Counted from the first letter of the stretch, positions 34,300 to 46,574 are shown. The stretch: 64,000 nucleotides of DNA from Cornus controversa (GCA_026545225.1 CM048847.1:7186501-7250500); one strand, 5' to 3'. Program-made: numbers and translations. Notes: generated from the letters alone by a model not told the origin.

Positions 34300-34944
34300 C
34301 AAAAATAAGTCACATGCCACAAGCCGGCATGGATAGCCACAAAAATGCACAAAATCCAAAAGATAGCAAAACCACTACTAGTGTTCCACTTGGACCCTCA
34401 AGTCCCATCCGTCATCGGCGCCTTATCTGTAAAAGGAGTTTATAATAAAGGGGTGAGCACCACTGCGGCTCAGTAGAGATACCCCAACCCTCCTAAGTGC
34501 CGACTCGACACTGACCTACATGGAATGCATATGAATACACTACATGCCACATCCACAATCTCACAAACCAATCAACAAATGCAATTAAAGAGGATTGCAT
34601 ATTTCACAGATCATGTATAACATGTTCAAACATAAAAGCATTAAGGAAAGTAAATGCTCTCTCTCTCGGTCCTCATCCGATACCCCACATGATTGGCTCG
34701 CTCCGAATATCATGTAACCTTGGACACCTCTGATAACCATCCAATGACTGGGACAACTCTGAAAGGTCATTCTATCCTAGCAATGTATAGGATTGCCATT
34801 GTGTGAGGGGATAACTCCAAGGCTCATATTCATTGGACATATTCCGATTCCAGGCATGAAGCCTAAGCATGGCAGGTCCACTCCGAGGACCATACTTCTT
34901 GGACATACTCTGATGGCAATATATATTGGTTTTCCAAATTGTGA
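34300..34944 (-). repeat. Inverted G1-type LTR fragment
   Basis: Colinear with about 41700-42340 of the complete G1 element (same block CACAAGCCGGCATGGATAGC, same GTGAGCACCACTGCGGCTCA, same CTCCGA hairpins). It is cut by the LTR starting at 34945. Confidence 0.75.
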
Positions 34945-36139
34945 TGTAGAGACCGTGACCAATTTTGGTCAGTTTTGTATTTTTTGCATTATAATTGCCA
35001 TAAATGCATTTTGAATGGAGTTTAACATGTTTTGAGTGTGGAAAACATGTTTGGAAAGTATTTTTGAGGTTTTAAAAAGTTTTCAGGAGATTTGGAGAAG
35101 TTTGACTTTTTGGTCAAACTGGAGTCCGGGATGCGACTTAAGTGGGCTCGAGAATCCAAAAAATTCTCAAAAATATTTATTTTTGAGAATGACTGAGATG
35201 AAATGTTTAGAGAGTAGAGGAAGTGATTTCGAGACCGTAGGAGTTTTCAGAATCGAAAAAAGGAGTCCAGGAAGGTGTGTTAAGTGGCCTACGGGTATTT
35301 TGATCTTTTCGTGACCTAGGGACCTTAAATGGTCAAAATCTACAGAGATATTTCATATCTCACAGTTGCTTCTCTCTCTATATTGCTCCCACTTCTTCTC
35401 TCTTCCTTCTCTCTAGATTTTGGAGGTCTTCAGGTGTGATTCAAGTTCTGCCGAAGAAGGGAGATAGGGGACGGCTAGGGCTTCCCTTTGAACTGATCAA
35501 AGTTGCGGTTTGGCAAGTTTGACATTGCTGGAATTTTGAGATGTGCTTGGAAGGCCTTCATTTTTGAGGTAGGGGTGTTCTTTCTCATCTACTTGTCGAT
35601 TCTAGGGTTTCAGGTGAAGTGGTGAGAGCTAAGGTTGTGTATTGCATGCTTTAAAGATGTAAGAGGGGTGGAATAAAGTGTTTTTATTCTTCTCTTGAGT
35701 CTCTTGTATGTAATAGATGTGTATCTCCTAGTATGCATGATGTGAGTGACAAATGTATGAGAATGTGGGAGAATGAGAGCATGTATGTTTATATGCTAGC
35801 TTTTGCGCATATATGTGGAAATGTGTTATATTGGGCATATATGTGTTATATGTTGTAAGTGAGTTAAATCCATGCTATATTTGTATAGAAAATGTGTGCA
35901 TTTGTGAAGCATGACTAAAATGTGCTTAAGTGAAGTTTTGTGAGCATATGTGGATATTATGCTAGGTTTTGCATGTATAGGTAAATATATGTGTGGTGTA
36001 GTGGAGATGAAATGTATGCTACGTGTTTTATCAATTAGCATGTGCATTGTGAGGCATGAAATTAAATGCTTGATGTTTATATGTTCGAAATGCATATATT
36101 GGGGCCATTGTGAGGAAATGGGAAAGTGTGATTGAATTG

Positions 36140-36435
36140 CCTAGAGTAGGTCAATACTCGGAGAGGGCGTTGGAGTGGTTACGTCACCTTGGAGTAGGTA
36201 AATACTCAGTGACGGTGGTTTGCTCACCTTGGAGTAGGTAAATACTCGATGGAGATTCTAAAAGGGTTGCCGAATCACCTTGGAGTAGGTAAATACTCAG
36301 TGATTGTGGTTACTCACCTTGGAGTAGGTAAATACTCGGTGAGAATTCAAGAAAGGGGGCCAAGTCACGTTGGAGTAGGTAAATACTCGGTGACGGTGGT
36401 CTATCCACCTTGGAGTAGGTAAATACTCGGTGGCG
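36140..36435 (+). repeat. Hairpin array with GAGTAGGTAAATACTC core (G1 LTR)
   Basis: Seven units of about 40-60 bp. The core can fold by GAGTA/TACTC, and the outer arms pair as GTCAC/GTGAC (36183-36213), AATCAC/GTGATT (36273-36305), CTCACC/GGTGAG (36313-36343), GTCAC/GTGAC (36364-36394) and CCACC/GGTGG (36405-36433). Confidence 0.85.
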
Positions 36436-37217
36436 GAGTTGGGATGGTGTGGAAAAGTGTATCGGTTTCATGATTTGGTTAAAAATCATGTTGGGATGTC
36501 GGGTTGAGTCCGAGAGAGAAACAAGTGTATGATTGTTGTCTTCATTTGAATTATGAAGCATGATATGTGTTTAATGCATCCCTATATATATATATATATA
36601 TGCATTGTTGTGAGTGAACATGATGTATGTTGAATGATATGTGAAATGTTATGACATGCATCCATGTAGGTCGTGTCGGGTCGGCACTTAGGTGGGTTGG
36701 GGTATCTTTACTGAGCCGCAGTGGTGCTCACCCCTTTATTATAAACTCTTTTTACAGATAAAGCACTGATGAGGGATGGGACATGAGTGTCCAAGTGGAA
36801 CTCTAGTGGTGTTTATGCTATCTTTTGGATGTTTAGCATTTTGTGGCTATCCATGCCGGCTTGTGGCATGTGACTTCCTTTTTAGTTGTGATTGTACTTT
36901 GGACATATGTACTTTTGATGTTTATATGAGATTTTAAACTTGTTGGGTGTGAAAAGACAACGGTTTAATTTATGTAATGCCATGGTGGCACTTAATTCAT
37001 TTGATGACGTTTCCCTTATGAATGAATGGTGTTTGTGGAAGAGAATGGTTCATTTTGGTGTATGAATTCAACTATGAATGCGATCTTGAGAGTGAGATTG
37101 ATGTTGGAACCTTTCATTTATGTTTTTAATCATGTATGAGGGGTTCTAGGATGATAGAATGTTGATTGGGCTCCAAATGGATCATATATAGGGTTGTTGG
37201 AAGTCCCGGGAGGTGCA

Positions 37218-37460
37218 TTTTGATCAATCAAAATGCCTATTTCGATCAATCGAAACCCCCATTTCGATTGATTGAAAGGGTGATGATTTATGGTGATTTT
37301 TAGAGTCCAGGTAGGAGGAATTTTGATCAATCGAAACCCCCATCTCACAATCGAAATATTGCAAGTCTGGGGTCCCGAGAGGGTGAAAATCTCGCTAGAA
37401 TTTTGATCAATCGAGATTTCATCTCGATCAATCGAGATTCCATTTCGATCAATCGAAATT
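37218..37460 (+). repeat. TCGATCAATCGA palindromes in G1 LTR
   Basis: Repeated near-palindromes such as TTTCGATCAATCGAAA, some decayed, near the 3' part of the LTR. Confidence 0.8.
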
Positions 37461-37973
37461 ACTATTCACAACTTTTTCCAAAACTTCATTTCGACGTAAT
37501 TTCTTCGTTTTAGATCAGAATTAAGTGTGGTTTTTTTGAACTTGAGTATTTTTGGATTCTCTATCCAATGGTGTAAGCCTCAGTTCCATATTCCAATCAC
37601 AGAAATTTTTGAGGCTCAAAAGTGAGTGATTCTTAAAAGTGTGGGCAAGTAAATGTTCACTAAGGTGTATGATTTGATATTGGGCCCATGGGGATTGGTT
37701 AAGATGGAATTAGGTATATTTATATGCAATAATTGAGTTAATCTTCCATGGTAAATGATGGTAATGAGAGTCTATTGGGTTAAGTAGATAGTTTAACCTC
37801 CGGTTCTCCGGGAGTTAGAAATCGGGGCATTATAGCTTGGTATCAAACCTTGATACTAATGCATGAGTGTAATTTGAGATTGTTCATGGGGTTGAGTGAA
37901 CAGGTTCACACTCGGGATTTGGGGTTGGTCCGGGGGAGTCTCGGCAGCCAGGGTTTCGGGGCGTGACATGCGA

Positions 37974-38974
37974 GGTGTGAAAAGACAATGGTTTAATATA
38001 TGTAGTGCCCATGGTGGCATCTTGTTCATTTAATGATGCTTTCATAGCAAATGGATTATGGTTGAGAAAGGGAATGATTCATTTCAGTGTATGAATTCAA
38101 TTATGAGTGTGATCTTGAGTGTGAGATTGGTGATAGAACCTTCCATTTATGTTATTAATCATGTATGAGGGGTTCTAGGATGATAGAATGATGATTGGGC
38201 TTCATGTGGACCATGTATAGGGTTGTTGGAAGTCCCGAGAGGTGCATTTCGATCGTACAAAATGCCTATTTCGCACAATCAAAACCCCCATTTCAATTGT
38301 GCGAAGGGGTGATGATTTATGGTGATTTTTAGGGTCTAGACAGGAGGGATTTTGATCAATCGAAATATTGCAGGTCTGAGGTCCCGAGAGGGTGAAATTT
38401 TTGCACAATCCAGATGCCAGTTTCGATCAATCGAAGTCCCATTTTTGATCAATCGAAATTACTATTCACAGCATTTTTTAAAACTTCATTTTGACGTAAT
38501 TTCTTCGTTCTAGATCGGAATTGAGTGTGATTTTTTTTGAACTTTAGTATTTTTGGATCCTCTATCCAATGGTGTAGGCCTCAATTTTAGATTCCAAATA
38601 CAGTAAGTTTTAAGGCTTGAAAGTGAGTGATTCTTAAAGGTGTGGGCAAGTAAATGTTCACTAAGGTGTATGATTCGATGTAGGGCCCATGGGGATTGGT
38701 TAAGGTGGAATTGGGTGCATTCATATGCAAGAATTGAGTTAAGCTTCCGCGGCCGCGGTGAATGAGGGTAATGAGGGTCTATTGGGCTAAATGGACAGTT
38801 TAACCTCCAGTTCTCTGAGAGTTAGAAATCGGGGAGTTATAGCATGGTATCAAACCTTGATACTAATGCATGAGTGTAATTGAGATCGTTCACGGGGTTG
38901 AGTGAACGGGTTCACACTCGGGATTTGGGGTCTGTCCGGGGGAGTCCCGGCGGTCTGGGTTTCGGGGCATGATA
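37974..38974 (+). repeat. Partial second G1 LTR (3' third)
   Basis: Colinear with about 36947-37968 and ending GGGGCATGATA, a twice-mutated form of GGGGCGTGACA. It is directly followed by the right-hand target duplicate in ORF1. Confidence 0.8.
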
Positions 38975-38979
38975 GAATG

Positions 38980-39640
38980 AGCCAACTGGATTTGGTTGGA
39001 ATGGAGAAACAAACACTGTTACTGCAGATGAAGAAAGTTGGCAAAGATATTTGTGGGTAAAACATCTATTAAATCAATTCTTTTACAATTGTTAATCAAT
39101 ATTTTGTGTATGCTTATTTATAATATATTTTTTTCTTTAATAGGTTCATCCTTATGCTAGGTGTTTTTGAAAAAAAAGTTATGAGAATTATAGATTATTA
39201 GGAATCATTTTCAATAGGTCAACTGGTACTAGGCAACTTCACTATGCATCCACTCAAGATCCACCTAATATAGATGAAGAGCGAGAGTTGGAGGAAGAGT
39301 TTCTCAATGTAGAAGTCCATGTTAATGAAATTACTGAGGGGCTGGATTATTCAGAAAATGTATTAGTTAGAGGCAACAATCGTCGTCGTTGTAACTCCAG
39401 TTTAAAAAAGATTAAATAGTTGATGCTATTACTTTATTGGCTGAGGTTTCTAAAGAAAAGATTGAAGCTTATGAAGCTAAGAAGGATAGGTATAAGAAAT
39501 CGGTGCCAAATTAAGAGGTGACTAGCTCACCACCTAAAAATCAACACTCTCTTTCTCAATGTGTTGAAATCCTTGATTCAATGGAAGAGATAGATGACGA
39601 AATATATTTGAAGGCCGGAGAAAATTTTAAGGAAGAGCAC
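38980..39640 (+). pseudogene. Harbinger ORF1, middle piece with intron
   Basis: It resumes as PTGFGWNGETNTVTADEESW then QRYLW to 39056, followed by an 87 bp GT-AG intron (39057-39143) and VHPYARCF. A TGA follows CF; the frame then continues KSYENYRLLGIIFNRSTG and RELEEEFLNVEVHVNEITEG. After a frameshift near 39410 it reads VDAITLLAEVSKEKIEAYEA (with one TAA later) and EEIDDEIYLKAGENFKEEH, where the second insertion (39641) interrupts it. This is the conserved C-terminal half of Harbinger Myb-like proteins. Confidence 0.82.
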
Positions 39641-40749
39641 TGTCACGTCCCGATTCCTGAGGCCTGAAAATCGAGGTGTGAGCTCCGTGAGATCCCCTCA
39701 TGTTATAACCACCACCTGATCATACAATCTCAATTTCCTATTATTTTCATGAAAATTGGGCATGACCCGTTCTAATAAATCAGATCCTGGCATGCTATAC
39801 CTGCTTTAAATTCAATTGGACACTTATGGGCACGTGTCCCCCCAGCATTCACATCTAAAAATCAAAATGGACACTTCTGGGCACATGTCCCCCCAGCATT
39901 TCTACAACATGCATAATATAATCAAAAGTACATGTCTCAGTCCATGAATGTCCGTATTATATACATACATCACATGAATAAAATACAACTGAATGAACTG
40001 AATCAACATAATCGCTCCATACATTTAATCCAAATGTAATGCATCTATTTATCCATTATCTTGGACATACATCAGATTCTAAGGAATCTAGACACTACCT
40101 CTGCAACCGGTGCTGTCAGTCCCCTAACTAACTCTGTAATCAGCAATATCTATAAAACCTGGGAGGGGGTGAGCTCAAAGGCCCAACAAGGTATGTAGAA
40201 CCATACTATCATCGCTGCAGCAGGTCAATCCTCATATATTCTCAAAAATATACATGCACTTAAATATATCATAGTATTTAAGACCATGCTCCTCCTAGCA
40301 TGCATGAACCAGTAATCTATATAGCTACTCTAGCACATATGGACATAGAAAATCTACTGCACATGACTTATGAAAATCATTTAGAACATGCTCAAAAGCA
40401 ATACACATCCAACATCAATATGCATACAGAACATATATGTCAGAACATTTACATAAACAATGTAAATCAACAACCACATCTTCTACTCATCAATTAGCAA
40501 ATCTCAAATGCAATTAAGATGCATTTGATCCATACAACATGCTCAGAAGCAATCACTACCCAACATATATCATGTTCTTTCACAAGCAACGCATATATAT
40601 ATATATATAAGAATGCGTTAATCACATAGCATGTGTCACGCCCCGAAACCTGGACCGCCGGGACTCCCCCGGACCGACCCCGAATCTCGAGTGTGAACCC
40701 GTTCACTTAACCCCATGAACAATCTCAATTACACTCAATGCATTAGTTT

Positions 40750-40764
40750 CAAGGTTTGACACCA
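40750..40764 (-). promoter_or_regulatory. Fossil primer-binding site inside the G1 LTR
   Basis: The minus strand reads GGGGCGTTATA, three bases, then TGGTGTCAAACCTTG. This is the layout of an LTR end followed by a tRNA-Met-type primer site, now about 130 bp inside the LTR. Confidence 0.55.
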
Positions 40765-41143
40765 TGCTATAACGCCCCGATTTCCAACTCTCGGAGAACC
40801 GGAGGTTAAACTGTCTATTTGGCCCAATAGACCCTCATTACCCTCATTCCCGGCAGAAGCTTAGCCTAATTCTTGCATGTGAATGAACACAAATCCATCT
40901 TAACCAACCCCCATGGGCCCTACATCAAATCACACACCTTAGTGAACATTTACTTGCCCACATTTTTAAGAATCACTCACTTTTGAGCCTCAAAAATTTC
41001 TGTGTTTGGAATCTGGAACTGAGGCTTATACTATTAGATAGAGAATCCAAAAATACTTAAGTTAAAAAAAAACCACACTCAATTCCGATCTAGAACGAAG
41101 AAATTAAGTCGAAATAAATTTTTGGAAAAAGCTGTGAATAATA

Positions 41144-41370
41144 ATCTCGATTGATCGAGATTAAATCTCGATTAATCGAAATTCAAGTGAGATTTTCACC
41201 CTCTCGGGACCCCAGACCTGAAATATCTCGATTGATCGAGATGGGGGTCTCGATTGATCGAAATTCCTCTTTTCTGGACTCTAAAAATCACCATAAATCA
41301 TCACCCTTTCGATCAATCGAAATGGGGATTTCGATTGATCGAAATAGGCATCTCGATTGATCGAAATGCA
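41144..41370. repeat. TCGATYRATCGA palindrome array in G1 3' LTR
   Basis: About seven units of ATCTCGATTGATCGAGAT or TTTCGATCAATCGAAAT type, separated by unrelated 20-60 bp spacers. The 5' LTR has the same set at 49027-49253. Confidence 0.9.
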
Positions 41371-42059
41371 CTACCCGGGACCTCTAACAACCCTATACAT
41401 GGTTCATTTGAAGCCCAATCAACATCCTATCATCCTAGAACCCCTCAAACAAGATTAATAACATAAATAAAAGGTTCCAACATCAATTTCACTCTCAAGA
41501 TCACATCCATAATTGAATCCATACACCAAAATGAATCATTTTCTTTCACAAACACCATTCATTTATAAGGGAAACATCAACAAATGAATCAAGTGCCGCC
41601 ATGGGTATTACATAAATTAAACCGTTGTCTTTTCATACCCAACAAGTTTATAATCCAATACATACATCAAAAGTACATATGTCCAAAGTACAACCACAAC
41701 CCAAAACATAAGTCACATGCCACAAGCCGGCATGGATAGCCACAAAATGCTCAACATCCAAAAGATAGCATAAACACCACTAGAGCTCCACTTGGACACT
41801 CATGTCCCATCCGTCATCGGTGCTTTATCTGTAAAAGAGTTTATAATAAAGGGGTGAGCACCACTGCGGCTCAGTAAAGGTTCCCCAACCCTTCTAAGTG
41901 CCGACCCGACACGACCTACATGGAATGCATATGAATACACTACATGCCACGTCCACAATCTCACAAACACATCAACAAATGCAATTAAAGAGGATTGCAT
42001 ATTTCACGTATCATGTACAACATGTTCAAACATAAAGCATTAAAGTAAGTAAATGCTCT

Positions 42060-42425
42060 CTCTCTCGGTCCTCATCCGATACCCTACATGATTGGCCCGC
42101 TCCGAGGATCATGTAACCTTGGACAACTCCGATAACCATCCTATGACCGGGACAACTCCGAAAGGTCATTTTACCATAGCAATATATGGGATTGCCATAG
42201 AGTGAGGGGGCAACTCCGAGGCTCACAAGTCATGGACATTCTCCGATAATCATCCTATAACCGGGACAACTCCGAAAGGTCATTAGTATTGGACATACTC
42301 CGATCCTAGGCATTAAGCCTTAGTATGGCGGGTCCACTCCGAGGGCCATACATAGTGGATAATTTTACCACATTTCACAACACTGTTGGACTACTCCGAA
42401 GCCCCGTGTACCTCTTTTGCGTCAT
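42060..42425. repeat. Hairpin array with CTCCGA cores (G1 LTR)
   Basis: Units share CTCCGA but have different paired arms: ACATGAT/ATCATGT, ATGACC/GGTCAT, GTGAG/CTCAC and TATGGC/GCCATA, plus the core-less GTGG/CCAC. The identical array lies at 49943-50308 in the other LTR. Confidence 0.8.
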
Positions 42426-43646
42426 TTTTCCCGTAACTTCCCACATATGCAATATGAATGCATAAACACATGATATTTTGTTTTCATGCTCAACTCATGC
42501 TCATTGATACTAAAAAGAAGTAATAAGCATATTTTCATCACCACACACCACATATAGCACATATATGTATAACACATGCATATATCATCTCATATGCATA
42601 CAACTTCAAAATTAGCATATTTTACTCATGCTACACTCAATGCATAATTTTAGTGCATAGAACTAACATGCATTCAACAACCACATTTTCACATATAATC
42701 ACATATATGACACTTGGTACACATTTTTCCCCATATACACCAAATTGAACACATAAAGCCTATGTATCAATTTCTTACACTCACATGCTTCAAACCCACA
42801 TGCTACCACCAACACAATATACACAATTGTGAAAAGATAGGACTCTAGAGAAGAAGAAAATACAAATTTCTACACCTCTCACCATTCTAAAGCATGTGAA
42901 ACACAACCTACACCTCTCTTCTTCACCCGAAACCCTAGAATCGACAATTAAAAGAGAAGAAGAACCCCTACCTCGAAAATGAAGGCCTTCCAAGCACTTC
43001 ACCAATTTTCCAGCAGAGTCTACCTTACCGAATCACCACTTTGTTCGGTTCAAATGGAAGTCCTAGCCGTCCCTTACGTATCTCCCTCCTTCGGCGAGTC
43101 TTGAATCCAAGCCGAACGGGTCCGAAATGTAGAGAGAAGGGAGAGCTATGAAGATGGAGAACTTTAGAGAGAGAAAGAGGCGTGAGATCTGCTGAAATGT
43201 CCTTGCCACTGATATTTAAAATATCTAGGGCTTGCAAAAAGACTAAAATGCCCCTCGGCCACTTAATGTACCTTTCCGGACTCCTTTTTCGATTCTGAAA
43301 GCTCCTACGGTCTCGAAATCACTTCCTCTACTCTCTAAACATTTCATCTCAGCCATTCTCAAAAATAAATATTTTTGAGAATTTCCCGAATTCCAGGGCC
43401 CACTTAAGTCGCATCCCGGGCCCAGTTTGACCAAAAAGTCAAACTTCTCCAAATCTCCCGAAAACGTGCCAAAACCTTAAAAACACTTCCCAAACATGTT
43501 TCCCACACTCAAAACATGTTAAACACCACTCAAAATGCATTTATGGCAATTATAATGCAAAAAATGCAAAACCGGCCAAAATTGGTCACGATCTCTACAA
43601 CTTCCCCCCCTTAAGGGAATTTCGTCGCCGAAATTAGAAACATACC

Positions 43647-44831
43647 TCAAGTAGAAAATAACTCAGGATATTTTGAGCGAACTTCTTGTTCTCGCTCCCA
43701 CGTAGCCTCCTCGACTCTGTGATGTCTCCAAAGGACTTTAACCAATGGAATAGTCTTGCCCCGAAGCACTTGCTCCCTAGCATCCAAAACCTGTACCGGT
43801 CTTTCCTTGTAAGACACGTCCTCCTCCACCTCAAGATCTGTCCAATCTAACATATGTGAAGGATCCGGCTCATACTTTCTCAATATCAAAACATGGAAAG
43901 TATTGTGCACACTTGACAATTGCGGTGGCAATGCCAAGCGGTATGCGACCTCACCCACACGATCCAATATCTCGAATGGACCAATAAACCATGGGGCTAG
44001 CTTTCCGCTACGCCCAAACCTCATCAAACCCCGTCGTGGCGAGACTTTCAAGAAGACATGGTCCCCCACCTCAAATGCTAAAGGCCTCCGTCTTTTGTCA
44101 GCATAGCTTTTCTGACGACTCTGAGCCGTAAGCAAACGCTGCCGTATAATCTTAATCTTTTCTGTAGTCTCTCTGACTATGTCCGGCCCCAAAGCCACTG
44201 TCTCACCGACCTCTGTCCAACAAACTGGTGACCTACAAGGTCTACCATATAAGGCCTCAAATGGAGCCATCTCAATACTAGCTTGGTAGCTATTATTGTA
44301 CGCAAACTCCACCAATGGAAGGTGATCCTCCAAACTGCCTTAAAAATCAAGTGCACATGCTCTAAGCATATCCTCCAAAATCTGTATAGTACGCTCCGAC
44401 TGACCATCTGTCTGAGGATGGAAGGCTGTACTAAAATGGAGATCCATATCAAGTGCAGCCTGAAAACTCTGCCAAAATCGTGACGTGAATCTCGGATCTC
44501 TATTAGACACAATGGAAACTGGCACTCCGTGCAGCCTCACAATCTGATCAACATATAACCGACTAAGAGTATCCACATCATCTGTTACTCGAATAGGGAG
44601 AAAATGAGCCACCTTGGTCAACCTATCCACAATGACCCAAACTGCATCATGACTCTTCCTTGTCCTAGGTAACCCCGTCACAAAGTCCATAATGACGTGT
44701 TCCCACTTCCACATAGCTACCGGTAAGGGCTGTAACAAACCTACCGGTCTCTGATGCTCGGCCTTCACTTGTTGACAAGTGAGGCACCTCACCACAAATC
44801 GTGCGACGTCCTTTTTCATGCCCTGCCACCA
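43647..44831 (-). pseudogene. G1 integrase and C-terminal chromodomain-like tail
   Basis: It follows directly from RNase H in the same frame. The zinc region ends [14 protein letters not shown]. The core has [20 protein letters not shown] (first Asp), [16 protein letters not shown] where Asn stands at the second catalytic Asp position (usually SDRD), and [20 protein letters not shown] (Glu). TAA near 44337 interrupts it, then [16 protein letters not shown], the GPF motif, and a tail with [20 protein letters not shown]. It would insert the DNA copy and target chromatin, but looks catalytically dead. Confidence 0.88.
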
Positions 44832-46562
44832 ATACTATCTACGAAGGTTGTGGTACATCTTGGTATCACCGGGATGTACTGCAAGTCTGGAGCTATGAAA
44901 CTCCCTCAGGACCTCATCCCTAAAAGCCAATGGAACAACCATTCTGCCTCTAGACCTCAGACCTCCGTCTAAATGGATAACCCAATCCTCCACTGCCTTG
45001 CCACCCGTAATCCGAGTGCGAATGCTCTCTAACTCTGTGTTATGCCTCTGCTCCTCAACCACCCTACTCACTAGAGTTGGTTGCGCTATGAGTGTGAACA
45101 AAGTGGCATGTCCATCACTCTCACTGAAGCACAATACCATTTCTGAGATGTCTTCCATCATCTTCCATTCACGAATGGCAATGCTAGCCAAAGTGCCATG
45201 TGATTTCCTGCTCAATGCATCGACAACCACATTAGCCTTCCCCGGGTGATACTGAAGATCAAAGTTGTAGTCTTCCATGTATTCAACCCATCTCCTCTGT
45301 CTCATATTCAAGTCATTTTGCGTAAAAAGGTACTTCAAACTCTTATGATTAGAGAAAACCTCAAACTTCTCTCCGTAGAGATAATGCCTCCATATTTTCA
45401 AAGCAAAAATTACCGCTGCCAACTCCAAGTTATGAGTGAGGTAATTCTGCTCGTGGATCTTCAACTGTCGGGAACCATATGCAACAACCCTCTCGGTCTG
45501 CATCAATACACGTCCCAAACCATCCCGTGAAGCGTCACAGTAGATGACATAACCCAAACCACGCTCGGGAATAATCAAGATCAGAGCACTAGTCAATCTA
45601 CGCTTCAATTCCATAAAGGAATGCTCGCAAGTCTCGTTCCACTCAAACTTAACTCCTTTACGAGTAAGCTTGGTCATCGGCGCCGCTAACTTCGAAAAGT
45701 CCTTCACAAAACGCCGGTAATATCCTGCCAATCCCAAGAAGCTACGTATCTCGAATACGTTCTTAGGCTTCTCCCAATCCATTACCGCTTCAATCTTAGA
45801 AGGGTCTACCGATACTCCTCCTTCCGACACCACGTGTCCTAGGAACTTCACCTCCGTTAGCCAAAATTCACATCTTTCGAATTTGGCATACAAACGGTGC
45901 TCTCTCAATGTCTGTAACACTATTCTCAAATGGATCTCATGCTCCTCCATAGGAGAAGAATACACAAGAATGTCGTCCACGAAGACCACCACAAACCTAT
46001 CCAAGTACACCCTGAATATCTGGTTCATCAAATCCATGAACACTGCTGGTGCGTTCGTCAAACCAAATGGCATTACTAGAAACTCATAGTGGCCATATGT
46101 AGTCTGAAAAGCTATTTTTGGAATGTCCTCTTCCCTTACCCTCAACTGGTAATACCCCGACCTCAAGTCGATCTTTGAAAAATAAGTCGAACTCTTAAGC
46201 TGATCAAACAAGTCATCTATCCTTGGCAAAGGATACTTGTTCTTAATCGTTGCTTAGTTCAACTTACGATAGTCTATGCATAACCGTAAAGATCCGTCCT
46301 TCTTTTTAACAAATAGGACCAGAGCTCCCCAAGGCGATGTACTAGGTCGTACAAATCCCTTGTCCAATAATTCCTGCAATTGATCTTTCAACTCCATCAA
46401 CTCTGCCGGTGCCATCCGGTACGGTGCCATAGAGATAGGCGCGGTACCAGGAGCAAGATCAATGCTAAACACAACATCTCTCATCGGAGGTAACTCTATC
46501 AAGTCCTCCGGGAACACATCCACAAACTCTCTACCCACCGGTGGGAATCCTCCACTAGTCAC
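44832..46562 (-). pseudogene. G1 reverse transcriptase and RNase H
   Basis: A single minus-strand frame with [48 protein letters not shown], a TAA at about 46254, then [48 protein letters not shown] and the catalytic FVDDILVYS. RNase H follows: [35 protein letters not shown] and [16 protein letters not shown]. The integrase linker and its first His motif ([13 protein letters not shown]) end at a TAG (about 44832). All key residues of the RT YxDD-type box are present. Confidence 0.92.
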
Positions 46563-46574
46563 AATCCCATCCTC

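Larger units (their letters stand above)
34945..37968 (+). mobile_element. G1 LTR, nearly complete, plus orientation
   Basis: 3,024 bp from TGTAGAGACCGTGACC to GGGGCGTGACA, flanked by TGTGA (34940-34944) and TGCGA (37969-37973), a duplication with one mismatch, so it is probably a solo LTR. It contains the GAGTA-core hairpin array (36140-36435), TCGATYRATCGA palindromes (37218-37460) and an internal primer-site-like TGGTATCAAACC (37838-37849). Confidence 0.8.
27784..38974. mobile_element. Composite gypsy-LTR insertion inside ORF1
   Basis: It is flanked by GCATG (27779-27783) and GAATG (38975-38979), a 5 bp duplication with one mismatch. The left end is a minus-oriented G2 LTR and the right end a plus-oriented G1 LTR piece, so this is not a simple element. 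Inside lie G2 internal sequence, a Tat-like solo LTR, an inverted G1-type fragment, a nearly complete G1 LTR and a second partial one. Confidence 0.75.
40634..43599 (-). repeat. 3' LTR of the complete G1 element
   Basis: It carries, in plus coordinates, an old primer site (40750-40764), TCGATYRATCGA palindromes (41144-41370), a conserved block (41715-41880), the CTCCGA hairpin array (42060-42425) and a CT-rich probable leader start (about 43130-43190). On the minus strand it begins TGTAGAGATCGTGACC. Confidence 0.92.

Noticed and set aside
38850..39065. 71 aa minus-strand frame ending in a proline-rich tail
   Set aside because: Antisense to the G1 LTR end and Harbinger ORF1; not supported.
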